Positions 49,006 to 58,628 of a DNA stretch of 64,000 nt are shown one piece after another. The translations under genes and the position numbers were made by a program. This DNA comes from an uncultured Pelagibacteraceae bacterium (lineage in GTDB: Bacteria; Pseudomonadota; Alphaproteobacteria; Pelagibacterales; Pelagibacteraceae), in the NCBI GenBank assembly GCA_902627735.1, contig CACOKI010000001.1, positions 62,001 to 126,000 on the forward strand, given 5' to 3'. Each line of letters begins with the position of its first letter. Position 1 is the stretch's first letter. The notes beneath the pieces are model-generated. The model did no database searches. It was not told where the DNA came from and saw nothing but the letters and a program-made list of their open reading frames with translations.

Positions 49006-51780
49006 ATGAGCAAAATTCAAAAAACTGATCATTTTTATTTAATTGATGGATCTGGATATATTTTTAGGGCTTACTATGCTTTACCTCCTTTAACTAGAAA
49101 AAGTGATGGATTACCAACGGGAGCTGTAAGTGGTTTTTGTAGCATGTTATTTAAACTTCTAGAGGATTCAAAGTCAGATAAAAATTTGCAAAAACCATCC
49201 CATTTCGCAGTCATTTTTGACTCAGCTAGAAAAACATTCAGAAATGAAATTTATAGCGATTACAAAGCTAATCGAGCTGAGGCGCCTGATGATTTAGCAC
49301 CACAATTTGAATATATCAGAAAATCTGTTTTGGCATTTAATTTACCATCAGTAGAATTAGTGAATTATGAAGCTGACGATTTAATAGCTACCTATGTAGA
49401 TAAAATTTTAAGAGCAGGAGGAAAGGCAACTATCGTATCTTCAGATAAAGATCTTATGCAATTATATAAAAAAGATGTTCGAATTTATGATCCTATGAAA
49501 AATAAGTTTATAAATGATGAAGATGTTCAGAAAAAATTTGGTGTAGGTGCAGACAAGGTAATTGATGTTCAAGCTTTAGCTGGTGATAGTAGTGATAATG
49601 TTCCAGGAGTACCAGGAATTGGCGTCAAGACAGCCGCAGAATTAATAAACAAATATGGAACACTCGAAAAGCTTCTAGAATGTGCAAATGAAATAAAACA
49701 AAACAAAAGAAGAGAAACTTTAATTGAAAATCAGGATAAAGCAATAATTAGTAAAAAATTGGTGACTTTGAAAAATGATGCCCCAATAGAAAGAGATTTA
49801 AATGAATTTAAACTTAAGGAGATTGATAAGGATAAACTTTATAAATTTTTAAGAGAAATGGAGTTTAATAGGCTATTAAGTTCTGCTATTTCTGTTTACG
49901 GCGAACCTAGCTTTTCTAGCAGTAAAGAAGAGGTTAAAACTGAAGAAAAACAAAACCCAATAAATAAAAATAAATATCATTTAATAACAAAACCCGAAGA
50001 GATTGATAATTGGATAAAGGAAGCAGAGGAGGTTGGCGAGGTTGCAGTTGATACAGAGACAAGCTCACTCGATCCTCATCAAGCTGATTTAATTGGAATC
50101 TCATTGAGCTCAAAGATTGGTAAAGCTTGTTATATTCCTCTAGGCCATAAATCAGACAAATGTATTGATAAAAATTTAGTTTTAGGAAAATTGAAACCTT
50201 TATTAGAAGACTCAAGTGTAAAAAAGATAGGACAGAATATTAAATTTGATTTTATTGTTTTATTTAATCAAGGAATAGAGCTTAACTCAATGGAGGATAC
50301 AATGCTTATGTCTTATGCCTTAGACGCGGGCAAAAATAGACATAATATGGATACTTTATCTGAAATACACTTGGATCATAAACCAATAGCTTTTAAAGAT
50401 TTAGTTGGTTCAGGAAAAAAAGAAATTAATTTTAGTGATGTTGATATTGATAAAGCAAAGGATTATGCTGCTGAGGACGCAGACATCACTTTTAGATTAT
50501 ATAAAAAATTTAAAAAAAATCTGAAAACAGAAAAAATGACTAATATTTATGAGGTTTTTGAAAAACCAATGATTAAAATTTTAGCGTTTATGGAAATTGA
50601 GGGGATTAAAATTGATAGTAAATTTCTTAAAGTTTTATCATTAAAATTTCAAAAAAAGATACAGAAAATTCAAAGTGATGTTTTCAAAATTTCAAAAAAA
50701 GAATTTAATATAGCATCACCCAAACAATTAGGAGAAATTATCTATAATGATCTGAAGATAGCTAATTTAAAAAAAACAAAAAAAGGAAGTTTTGCTACAA
50801 GTGCATCTGTTCTAGAAGATTTAGCTTTTAAAGGTCATAAATTTCCGCAATTAGTCTTAGATTGGAGACAGTTATCTAAATTAAAAAATACTTACTCTGA
50901 AACTTTACCAGAACATATTAATCCTAAAACTAAGAGAGTTCATACATCTTTTTTACTTGCTGCAACTTCTACAGGCAGACTGGCTTCAAGTGATCCAAAT
51001 TTACAAAATATCCCAATTAAATCCGAAGATGGAAAAGATATTAGAAAAGCTTTTATTGCTGAAAAAGATTATTCGTTAATTTCTGCAGATTATAATCAGA
51101 TAGAAATGAGAATTTTAGCTGATTTAGCAGATGTAAAAGAACTTAAAAAAGCTTTTAAAAATAATGAAGACATACATTCATTAACAGCTAGTCAGATATT
51201 TAACGTTGATATTAAAAAAGTAAATCAAGATCAAAGAAGAAAAGCAAAAGCAATTAATTTTGGAATTATTTATGGAATTTCTCAATATGGTTTGGCAAAA
51301 CAAATTAATGTAAGTAATTTTGAAGCAGAGGAATTTTTAAATTCATATTTTGCTAAATTTCCAGAAATTAAAGACTACATGGATAAAACAATAAAATTTT
51401 GTAGAAAAAGTGGTTATGTAAATAATATCTTTGGAAGAAGGTCTCATTTTATCAGTATTAATGATAAAAATTACAATATTCGAAATTTCCAAGAACGTGC
51501 TGCGATTAATGCACCTATCCAAGGATCTGCCTCAGAAATAATGCGATTAGCCATGATAAGATTATCAAAGAGATTATCTGAAAAAAAGTTTCAAAAAACT
51601 AAAATGTTATTACAAATTCACGATGAATTAATATTTGAAACACCTAAAGATGATGCAAAAAGAATCAGTAAAATTATTATCGAGGAAATGACAGGGGTAG
51701 CTAATAGTGATCAACATTCGTTTTCGATACCTTTAACAGTTGATATGAATATAGGTGATAATTGGGGCGCTCTACATTAA
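49006..51780 (+). CDS. polA: DNA polymerase I
   Basis: A 924-residue protein with all three classical domains. The 5' nuclease (1-300) has FYLIDGSGYIFRAYYAL and the helix-hairpin-helix VPGVPGIGVKTAAELI. The 3'-5' exonuclease (about 325-520) retains its metal ligands: Asp349/Glu351 in VDTETSSLD, NIKFDF and YAAEDADIT, so proofreading is expected to be active. The polymerase domain has ISADYNQIEMRILA (motif A), RRKAKAINFGIIYG (motif B) and QIHDELIFE (motif C). Its length matches the family. It precedes chvI by 51 bases. Confidence 0.97.
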   Translation: MSKIQKTDHFYLIDGSGYIFRAYYALPPLTRKSDGLPTGAVSGFCSMLFKLLEDSKSDKNLQKPSHFAVIFDSARKTFRNEIYSDYKANRAEAPDDLAPQFEYIRKSVLAFNLPSVELVNYEADDLIATYVDKILRAGGKATIVSSDKDLMQLYKKDVRIYDPMKNKFINDEDVQKKFGVGADKVIDVQALAGDSSDNVPGVPGIGVKTAAELINKYGTLEKLLECANEIKQNKRRETLIENQDKAIISKKLVTLKNDAPIERDLNEFKLKEIDKDKLYKFLREMEFNRLLSSAISVYGEPSFSSSKEEVKTEEKQNPINKNKYHLITKPEEIDNWIKEAEEVGEVAVDTETSSLDPHQADLIGISLSSKIGKACYIPLGHKSDKCIDKNLVLGKLKPLLEDSSVKKIGQNIKFDFIVLFNQGIELNSMEDTMLMSYALDAGKNRHNMDTLSEIHLDHKPIAFKDLVGSGKKEINFSDVDIDKAKDYAAEDADITFRLYKKFKKNLKTEKMTNIYEVFEKPMIKILAFMEIEGIKIDSKFLKVLSLKFQKKIQKIQSDVFKISKKEFNIASPKQLGEIIYNDLKIANLKKTKKGSFATSASVLEDLAFKGHKFPQLVLDWRQLSKLKNTYSETLPEHINPKTKRVHTSFLLAATSTGRLASSDPNLQNIPIKSEDGKDIRKAFIAEKDYSLISADYNQIEMRILADLADVKELKKAFKNNEDIHSLTASQIFNVDIKKVNQDQRRKAKAINFGIIYGISQYGLAKQINVSNFEAEEFLNSYFAKFPEIKDYMDKTIKFCRKSGYVNNIFGRRSHFISINDKNYNIRNFQERAAINAPIQGSASEIMRLAMIRLSKRLSEKKFQKTKMLLQIHDELIFETPKDDAKRISKIIIEEMTGVANSDQHSFSIPLTVDMNIGDNWGALH

Positions 51781-51831
51781 TTTAAATTTCATTGCCCAAA
51801 TTAGAACAATTTAGTATTTTTATATTCACGT

Positions 51832-52539
51832 ATGCATAAACAAACAATAGCTTTAATTGATGATGATAGAAATATTTTAACTAGTTTGAGTATAGCGCTA
51901 GAAAAAGAAGGTTTTAAAGTTCAAACTTATATAGACGGAGAAAGTGCTTTAATTGGTTTAACCAGAACACCACCAGATTTAGCTATTGTTGATATTAAAA
52001 TGCCAAAAATGGATGGAGAAGAATTATTAAAGAAGTTAAGAAAAAAAACTTCATTACCAGTCATTTTTTTAACTTCAAAAGATGATGAAATTGATGAATT
52101 ACTAGGTTTAAAATTGGGTGCAGACGATTTTGTTAAAAAATCTGGAGGTTTTTCAATTAAAGTTTTAATTGAAAGAATAAGAGTTCAGTTAAGAAAGAAA
52201 GATTCAAAGGATATAATTGAGGAAAATAAAACTATAATTTCACATGGAAAATTAAAGTTAGATCCTTCCCAATTAGAATGCGAGTGGGATGGAAAACAAT
52301 TGCCTGATAAATTAACAACTACTGAATTTCTTTTGGTAAAAGAATTAGCTAAAAGACCAGGTATTATTAAAGAAAGGGCACAACTTATGGACATAGCATA
52401 TAGAGAAGATACTGATATTGAAGATCGTACTATTGATAGTCACGTAAAGAGAATTAGAAAAAAATTTAAAAGGGTTGATCCAAATTTTTCAGCTATTGAA
52501 ACTAGATATGGAAGTGGTTATAGATGGAATGTTAGCTAA
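51832..52539 (+). CDS. chvI: OmpR-family response regulator ChvI
   Basis: A 235-residue response regulator with a receiver domain (phospho-acceptor Asp54 in AIVDIKMPKMDG) and an OmpR-type winged helix ending RKKFKRVDPNFSAIETRYGSGYRW (final 20: KRVDPNFSAIETRYGSGYRW). The C-terminal segment and the position directly before a ChvG-like kinase match alphaproteobacterial ChvI, which responds to envelope or acid stress. Some SAR11 annotations may label this pair OmpR/EnvZ. It shares one base with the kinase start. Confidence 0.85.
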   Translation: MHKQTIALIDDDRNILTSLSIALEKEGFKVQTYIDGESALIGLTRTPPDLAIVDIKMPKMDGEELLKKLRKKTSLPVIFLTSKDDEIDELLGLKLGADDFVKKSGGFSIKVLIERIRVQLRKKDSKDIIEENKTIISHGKLKLDPSQLECEWDGKQLPDKLTTTEFLLVKELAKRPGIIKERAQLMDIAYREDTDIEDRTIDSHVKRIRKKFKRVDPNFSAIETRYGSGYRWNVS

Positions 52540-54080
52540 TGTTTGGCGTTCTCCTTAAAAATTTATCTATTTTAAAAAAATTTTTATTAATAAATTTAAT
52601 TTTTTTTACAATCATTGGGTCATTTACATTTTTATATTTGAAAAATGTACAACCAAATTTAATAAAAAAAAAATCCTCTAACCATATAGAAATAATCAAT
52701 AACACTATTGATAATTTAAATAGATTAGATGTTAAATTTATTGAAGAAGATATTAGAAAATTTTTATTTTCAACAAGATTTCTTTTTCAGAACTTAGATA
52801 GAGTGATTTTTTTTGACAATGAACTTAATTTAATTGGTGATACTGATACACTTGATCTTGATCCTAGATCGTTTTCAAAAAGATTAGATTTAGTCGAATT
52901 AGAAGTATTAAGTGAGGAAAAAACAAAAGAAATAATTGAAACAAAAAATATAGATATCGGAAATGATAACACTGTTTCTTTGAAAGATATTTTATTTAAT
53001 TATGCTGGATCTAAGAATTATGGAATACCTTTTACTTTCACTCAAGATGAATTTAAAAAATTTAAATTAACGACAATAAAAAATGTAATGAAAGATGATA
53101 ATAATGTAGGATATATAGCAATAAGTGAAAATGCTAATGATGTAAAAGCAGCAATAAATGAAAGAAAAACTTTTATAATTAGAACAGCTATAGCAGTAGG
53201 AATAGTAATAATAATTTTTTCATTTGTTTTAAATAGATACTTTTTAAAACCTATTAAAAATTTAGTCAGTTATACAAGAACAATTAAAGATAAAAATTCA
53301 AAAGGTGCAAATATTGATAGTCTTAAATTACGAAATGATGAATTAGGATTATTATCAAATTCTTTAGATGATATGACTTTAGAATTACAAAAAAGAATTT
53401 CACATGCTGAAAATTTTTCTACAGATCTTGTTCATGAAATAAGAAATCCTTTAGCTTCTCTTAAAAGTGCATCTGAAATCTTACACGATACAAATGATAT
53501 TAATCAAAGGATAAAATTAATTAATATTTTAAGTCATGATGTTCAAAGAATTGAAAGATTAATTACAGATTATTCTCAAATGTTAAAAGATGAAGTTGCA
53601 TTAAGTAAGGAGAAAACCAAAAAACTTGATATAGAACCAATTATTAAATCAGTTGTTGATGACTTTAATAATATTTATAAAGTAAAAAGAGGAATTAATA
53701 TTTCTTATAAAAATGACGGTAAAAATAATTATTTTATTAATGGTATTGAAAACAGAATTGAACAAATAATTGCGAATTTATTGGATAATGCAATATCTTT
53801 TAGTGAGGACAATAAAGATATAGTTGTTAAAGTTTCAAAAAAAAATAATAAAGAGATTAATATCGATGTTTTAGATGAAGGACAAGGATTCAAAGAGAAA
53901 GATACTAATAAAATTTTTAAAAGATTTTATAGTAATAGACCAGATAAATTTGGTCAACATTCAGGCTTAGGATTGAATATAGTTAAAAATTTAGTTGATT
54001 TACATAATGGCTCAATAAAAGCAACAAATAGAATAGATAAGAAAGGTGCAAGAATGGAAGTCATACTTCCAACTGTATAA
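52539..54080 (+). CDS. chvG: Sensor histidine kinase ChvG
   Basis: A 513-residue membrane kinase with helices at about 13-34 and 212-232 enclosing a periplasmic sensor domain of roughly 175 residues. A HAMP domain follows, then the phospho-acceptor His299 in LVHEIRNPLASL, the N box in IIANLLDNAISFS, and the G boxes DEGQGF and HSGLGLNIVKN. In other alphaproteobacteria chvG is followed by hprK and PTS genes before ahcY; here ahcY follows after 45 bases. The pairing with chvI by a one-base overlap supports a working two-component system. Confidence 0.87.
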   Translation: MFGVLLKNLSILKKFLLINLIFFTIIGSFTFLYLKNVQPNLIKKKSSNHIEIINNTIDNLNRLDVKFIEEDIRKFLFSTRFLFQNLDRVIFFDNELNLIGDTDTLDLDPRSFSKRLDLVELEVLSEEKTKEIIETKNIDIGNDNTVSLKDILFNYAGSKNYGIPFTFTQDEFKKFKLTTIKNVMKDDNNVGYIAISENANDVKAAINERKTFIIRTAIAVGIVIIIFSFVLNRYFLKPIKNLVSYTRTIKDKNSKGANIDSLKLRNDELGLLSNSLDDMTLELQKRISHAENFSTDLVHEIRNPLASLKSASEILHDTNDINQRIKLINILSHDVQRIERLITDYSQMLKDEVALSKEKTKKLDIEPIIKSVVDDFNNIYKVKRGINISYKNDGKNNYFINGIENRIEQIIANLLDNAISFSEDNKDIVVKVSKKNNKEINIDVLDEGQGFKEKDTNKIFKRFYSNRPDKFGQHSGLGLNIVKNLVDLHNGSIKATNRIDKKGARMEVILPTV

Positions 54081-54125
54081 AGTCCTATTGATTAATTAAT
54101 TCATTGTTGTTAGAAGATCTCCAAC

Positions 54126-55412
54126 ATGGAAGATTTTAAAGTAAAAGATATAAACCAAGCAGAATTTGGTCGGAAAGAAATTTCAATAGCAGAAAGTGAA
54201 ATGCCAGGGCTAATGGCATTGAGAGAAGAATATAAGGGGAAGTTACCTCTCAAAGGTGCAAAAATTATTGGATGTTTGCACATGACTATTCAAACAGCTG
54301 TTTTAATAGAAACATTAGTTAATTTAGGAGCAGATGTTAGATGGTCATCCTGTAACATATTTTCGACACAAGACCACGCCGCTGCAGCTATTGCTAAGTC
54401 AGGTATACCTGTGTATGCATGGAAGGGAGAAACTGAGGAAGAATATGTTTGGTGTATTAAACAAACTATAGAGGCGAAGAAAGATTGGAAACCAAATATG
54501 CTTTTAGATGATGGTGGAGATTTAACTGCTATAATGCATAAAGAATATAAAGATTTATTAAGAGATGTAAAAGGCGTTTCAGAGGAAACAACAACAGGTA
54601 TTAAGGCTCTTAATAAAATGGAAAAAAACAATTCACTTATGATACCAGCAATAAATGTGAATGACTCAGTTACAAAATCTAAATTTGATAATCTTTATGG
54701 TTGTAGAGAAAGCTTAGTTGATGGAATTAGAAGAGCTACAGATGTAATGATGTCTGGAAAAGTAGCAATAGTTGCAGGTTTTGGTGATGTCGGTAAAGGC
54801 AGTGCTGCATCTTTAAGACAAAGTGGTGCTAGAGTTTTAATTACCGAAGCAGACCCAATTTGTGCGTTACAAGCTGCAATGGAAGGATATGAAGTTGTTT
54901 TAATGGAAGAGGCTATAAGCAAAGCAGATGTAGTAGTAACTGCGACTGGAAATAAAGATATTGTGACTGCTGATCACATGAGAGAAATGAAAGATAGAGC
55001 GATTCTTTGTAATATTGGTCATTTTGATAATGAGATTCAAGTCGATGCTTTAAAAAATTATAAATGGACCGAGGTAAAACCACAAGTTCATGAAATTGAA
55101 CTTCCAAACGGTAAAAGGATAATTCTTTTGGCAGAAGGAAGATTAGTTAATCTGGGATGTGCAACAGGTCACCCAAGTTTTGTGATGAGTGCTTCATTCA
55201 CGAATCAAGTAATTGCACAAATAGAGCTTTGGAATAATTATAAAAAATACGAAAATAAGGTTTATGTATTGCCAAAACATCTTGATGAAAAAGTTGCAAC
55301 TTTACATCTTAAAAAAGTTGGAGCAAAGTTAACCAGATTAACTAAAGAACAAGCGGATTATATTAGTGTTGGCGTAGAGGGTCCATTTAAACCTGATGCA
55401 TATCGATACTAA
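54126..55412 (+). CDS. ahcY: Adenosylhomocysteinase
   Basis: Hydrolyses S-adenosylhomocysteine to homocysteine and adenosine, clearing the product of SAM-dependent methylation. The 428-residue protein has [15 protein letters not shown] near the start, [14 protein letters not shown], the NAD loop [14 protein letters not shown], and the C-terminal KPDAYRY that contacts NAD of the neighbouring subunit. It lacks the roughly 40-residue insertion found in many proteobacterial homologues. I saw no SAH riboswitch pattern in the 45-base leader. It overlaps the next gene, tsaE, by 17 bases. Confidence 0.97.
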   Translation: MEDFKVKDINQAEFGRKEISIAESEMPGLMALREEYKGKLPLKGAKIIGCLHMTIQTAVLIETLVNLGADVRWSSCNIFSTQDHAAAAIAKSGIPVYAWKGETEEEYVWCIKQTIEAKKDWKPNMLLDDGGDLTAIMHKEYKDLLRDVKGVSEETTTGIKALNKMEKNNSLMIPAINVNDSVTKSKFDNLYGCRESLVDGIRRATDVMMSGKVAIVAGFGDVGKGSAASLRQSGARVLITEADPICALQAAMEGYEVVLMEEAISKADVVVTATGNKDIVTADHMREMKDRAILCNIGHFDNEIQVDALKNYKWTEVKPQVHEIELPNGKRIILLAEGRLVNLGCATGHPSFVMSASFTNQVIAQIELWNNYKKYENKVYVLPKHLDEKVATLHLKKVGAKLTRLTKEQADYISVGVEGPFKPDAYRY

Positions 55413-55851
55413 TAATGAAAAGATAGATATTTCCTCAGAAAAATTGTTGGAAGAACTAGCAGCAAAAGTTTTTAAGAATATAAAATTAGGGGATATAATT
55501 TTTTTAATTGGAGAGATGGGAGTTGGGAAGACTACCTTTGTAAAATATCTAGTAAATGAGTTTCAAAAACAAAATAAACTTAAATTAACAGAGGTCACAA
55601 GCCCTACTTTTAATTTACTCAATGAGTATGATATAAATAATGTAAGAATTAATCATTATGATTTGTATAGAATTAAGTCCTCAAAAGAGATTGATAATTT
55701 GGGTATTTTTGAAAATATTTATGACTCAATTACTTTAATCGAATGGCCACAGATGATTGAAAAAAAACCTAAAGAGATTATAGAATTTAAATTTAATTAC
55801 GAGAAGGATTACCAGAAAAGGTCAATTTGCATCAAGGGCCTTAGTATTTAA
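55396..55851 (+). CDS. tsaE: tRNA threonylcarbamoyladenosine ATPase TsaE
   Basis: P-loop ATPase that works with TsaD/TsaB to make t6A37 in tRNAs. The 151-residue protein shows the Walker A loop [12 protein letters not shown] (about 39-50), [12 protein letters not shown] and [17 protein letters not shown], then LIEWPQ, all typical. The only suitable start is ATG at 55396 inside the end of ahcY. The tsaE-amgK-murU order is common in alphaproteobacteria. Confidence 0.94.
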   Translation: MHIDTNNEKIDISSEKLLEELAAKVFKNIKLGDIIFLIGEMGVGKTTFVKYLVNEFQKQNKLKLTEVTSPTFNLLNEYDINNVRINHYDLYRIKSSKEIDNLGIFENIYDSITLIEWPQMIEKKPKEIIEFKFNYEKDYQKRSICIKGLSI

Positions 55852-55859
55852 ACATTTAA

Positions 55860-56811
55860 ATGAAAAATAATTTAGTTTTAAAGAAAATTAAAGGTGATGC
55901 ATCATTTAGAAATTTTTATAGAAAAAGGAATAAAGACAAAACATCCATTATAGTATTTGCAAAAAAAGAAAAGCAAAAAAATTTAATTATCTATGATGCA
56001 ATTAACAAAATTTTAAATAAAAATCAAATTTTAGCACCAAAATTATATTCATATAAATACAATAAAAATTTTATTGAGATTCAAGATTTTGGTAATGAAA
56101 CAATTTTTGCACTAGTAAAAAAAGAGAGTAAAAAAAGTTTTTTTTACTTTAAAAAAAATAATTAAAGAATTGAATAAAATACAAGCTATAAAAGATAAAA
56201 AAATTAAAACATTTCAAAATAAGACATATACCATTCCAAAATATGAAAAAAAAATTTTAGTAAAAGAAGCCAATTTATTTTGTGATTGGTACGCTAAAAA
56301 AGTTCTTTCTAAAGAAAAAAAAACAAAATTTAATCTTAAGTTTAAGAAAATTGTTAAAAAGCTTTCACAGAAAATTAAATTGAAAAATCATATTTTTGTC
56401 CATAGAGATTTTCATATTTCTAATTTGATGTATCAAAACAATAAAATTGCCATTATAGATAGTCAGGATGCATTAATAGGAAATAAAGCTTATGATTTAG
56501 CATCATTAATCGATGATGTTAGATATAAAACATCAAAATCATTTAAACAAAATGTTTATAAATTTTATATCAAGACACAAAAAAGTCTTGATAAAAAAAA
56601 GTTTAAAAATGATTTTGAAATAATATCTGTCTTACGAAATTTAAAGGTTATAGGTGTTTTTACAAGGTTAGCGATTAGAGATAATAAAAAAAAATATTTA
56701 AAACTTATACCTTATACTTGGAGTTTAATTAAAATGAGAATAAAAGAAAATAAAAATTTTAAAGAGCTTAATGATTTATTAAAACAATCTTTCAAAGATA
56801 AAATGACATGA
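55860..56811 (+). pseudogene. amgK: Anomeric MurNAc/GlcNAc kinase AmgK, split by a single-base frameshift
   Basis: Two frames encode the two halves of one phosphotransferase. The first (55860-56165) begins with the family N-terminus LKKIKGDASFRNFYR and includes IQDFGNETIF. The second resumes with LKKIIKELNKIQAIK and includes the kinase active-site HRDFHISNLMY and the metal-binding IIDSQDAL. Between them is a T8 run (56138-56145). Removing one T joins the frames without an internal stop as SFFTLKKIIKELNK, giving about 317 residues, normal for AmgK. The 3' end overlaps murU by four bases. It could be a recent mutation, a sequencing error in the homopolymer, or a gene rescued by slippage. Confidence 0.85.
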
Positions 56812-57494
56812 AAGTAAATACAGCTTTAATTCTTTGTGCCGGTTATGGAAAAAGACTTTTACCTTTGACATCAAAAAAACCAAAACCTCTTTTAGAGTTA
56901 AAACATAAGACACTTTTAGAAAAATGTATAAATTTAATTGCTAAATTAAATGTAAAAAAAATTATTATCAATACATTCTATATGGAAGAGCAAATTTTCG
57001 AATTTGTAAAAAAAAAAAATTTTTCAATAGATATCGAAATTATTAGAGATGGAAAAAAAATATTAAATACAGGTGGTGGAATTTTGAACATGATCCAAAA
57101 GTCGTCTGATAATGATTTTTTAGTTTTTAATCCAGATACAGTATGGAGTGAAAATTATTTGGATGAAATTTTGAAAATGGAGAATTTTTATTTTTCTAAT
57201 AAATTAAATAATATCCTTTTGCTAGTAAAAAAAGATTTAAGTTTTGATAAAAATTTGAAAGGTGATTTTGATTTAAAGATTAATCAAATAAATAGAGATA
57301 ATAAAGAATTTACTTTTATTGGATGTCAAATCCTAAATAAAAAGTTATTTAAAAATTATAAAGTTAATGATTTTCCAATATCAGAGATTTGGAATAAATT
57401 ATTATCAAGCAATCAATTAAATGGTTTTGAAAGTTTAAATAAATTTTACCACTTAACAAATTTTGAAGTTTTTAATAAACTAAAAGATCTTTAG
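56808..57494 (+). CDS. murU: MurNAc-1-phosphate uridylyltransferase MurU
   Basis: Makes UDP-MurNAc from the AmgK product in cell-wall recycling. The 228-residue nucleotidyltransferase has the signature ALILCAGYGKRLLPLT followed by SKKPKPLLEL, the sugar-site segment LNTGGGI, and the metal aspartate in VFNPDTVW. Length fits MurU rather than the longer GlmU or GalU. It overlaps amgK by four bases, and appears fully intact although amgK is frameshifted. Its end overlaps the convergent gpmA by 23 bases. Confidence 0.9.
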   Translation: MKVNTALILCAGYGKRLLPLTSKKPKPLLELKHKTLLEKCINLIAKLNVKKIIINTFYMEEQIFEFVKKKNFSIDIEIIRDGKKILNTGGGILNMIQKSSDNDFLVFNPDTVWSENYLDEILKMENFYFSNKLNNILLLVKKDLSFDKNLKGDFDLKINQINRDNKEFTFIGCQILNKKLFKNYKVNDFPISEIWNKLLSSNQLNGFESLNKFYHLTNFEVFNKLKDL

Positions 57495-58185
57495 ATCTAT
57501 CTTTATCTAAGTATTCACAATCTATAATATCTAGCTCATCATTGAATTTTATTACTAAAGGATTTCCAGTAGGAATTTCTAAATTTAGAATTTGATAGTT
57601 ATCTAATTTAAATAAGTATTTACACAAAGCTCTTATCGAATTTCCATGAGCTGAAATTAAAACATTTTTTTTAAACAGTTTATTTTCAATTTCTTTTTTA
57701 TAAAATTTGATAACTCTTTCATATGTATCTTTTAAGGACTCAGTATCAGGAATAATAATTCCAGGTATATTTTTGTAAGTTTCAATATTATTTGGATGAT
57801 ATAAACTTTTTCTATCTAAAGGTTCTGGTTTAATATCCCAAGATCTTCTTAACTTATGGACTTTTTCTTCACCTAGTTTTTTAGCCATTTCAATTTTATT
57901 CAGTCCAGTAAGGGCACCATAATGTCTTTCATTTAGCTCCCAAGCTCTAACAAAATTATTTTGATCGTTTAAGATTTTTTGAATAATCTTTAATGTATCG
58001 TTTGCTCTTAGTTGTAGAGATGAATAGTAAAGGTTAATTGTAATATTTTTTTCTTTTATTAGATCTCCTGCTTTTTTTGCTTCTGATATTCCTTTCTCTG
58101 TTAAGTGAACATCCACCCATCCAGTAAATCTTTTTTCAAGATTCCAAGTACTTTGGCCATGTCGAATTAATATTAAATAATTCAT
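57472..58185 (-). CDS. gpmA: 2,3-bisphosphoglycerate-dependent phosphoglycerate mutase
   Basis: Interconverts 3- and 2-phosphoglycerate. The 237-residue protein has the phospho-histidine His9 in LIRHGQSTWN, the FTGWVDVHLTEKG segment, ELNERHYGALTGLNK, RRSWDIKPEP and the second histidine in LISAHGNSIRAL. These include the substrate residues of true mutases, so it is not one of the many phosphatase relatives. It is transcribed alone and its last 23 bases overlap murU. Confidence 0.94.
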   Translation of the reverse strand: MNYLILIRHGQSTWNLEKRFTGWVDVHLTEKGISEAKKAGDLIKEKNITINLYYSSLQLRANDTLKIIQKILNDQNNFVRAWELNERHYGALTGLNKIEMAKKLGEEKVHKLRRSWDIKPEPLDRKSLYHPNNIETYKNIPGIIIPDTESLKDTYERVIKFYKKEIENKLFKKNVLISAHGNSIRALCKYLFKLDNYQILNLEIPTGNPLVIKFNDELDIIDCEYLDKDRSKDLLVY

Positions 58186-58226
58186 TAGATTGATTATTAT
58201 TTTAATATAAATAAAAACTACAATAT

Positions 58227-58628
58227 ATGTTTAATAAATTTTTTTCATTTTTAAAAACAATTTTTTATATTGCAAATTTTGTATTAATTTTCCTTTATAT
58301 CTTTCCTGGAAGCATACTTGGATGGTTGTTTTATGGAAATGCTGGTTTACAGCCACAAATTACATCTGATTTCTTGGTATCCTCTAATCATGTTTATGCA
58401 TTTATTTTACTATCAATTTTAGGATACTTTTCATATGAAAAAACAAAATTAAGTTTTTTGTTCATTTATTTATTTTGTCTCGCGATTTGTTTAGAGATAT
58501 TACATTTAATAATTCCAAATAGAGGTTTTGAGTTTTCAGATTTATTTGGAAATTTATTAGGAGTTATATTAATTTATTTTTATTTCTTAATAAAAAAATA
58601 TTTATTCAAACGTATTGATGAAAAATAA
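58227..58628 (+). CDS. VanZ-like membrane protein
   Basis: A 133-residue protein with four predicted membrane helices. The segment EILHLIIPNRGFEFSDLFGN followed by LLGVI matches the VanZ-like pattern E-x(5)-P-x-R-x(3)-D-x(2)-N-x(2)-G. Function is unknown; VanZ relatives are linked to envelope properties. The last 11 bases overlap the next gene, a lytic-transglycosylase-like lipoprotein, suggesting co-expression. Confidence 0.78.
   Translation: MFNKFFSFLKTIFYIANFVLIFLYIFPGSILGWLFYGNAGLQPQITSDFLVSSNHVYAFILLSILGYFSYEKTKLSFLFIYLFCLAICLEILHLIIPNRGFEFSDLFGNLLGVILIYFYFLIKKYLFKRIDEK

Noticed and set aside
54081-54125. SAH or SAM-V riboswitch before ahcY
   Set aside because: The 45-base leader is too short and lacks the GC-rich conserved blocks of either class.
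55860-56165. Two separate genes at 55860-56165 and 56170-56811
   Set aside because: The halves together make one AmgK kinase; the second half has no credible start signal and the frames join if one T of the T8 run is removed.
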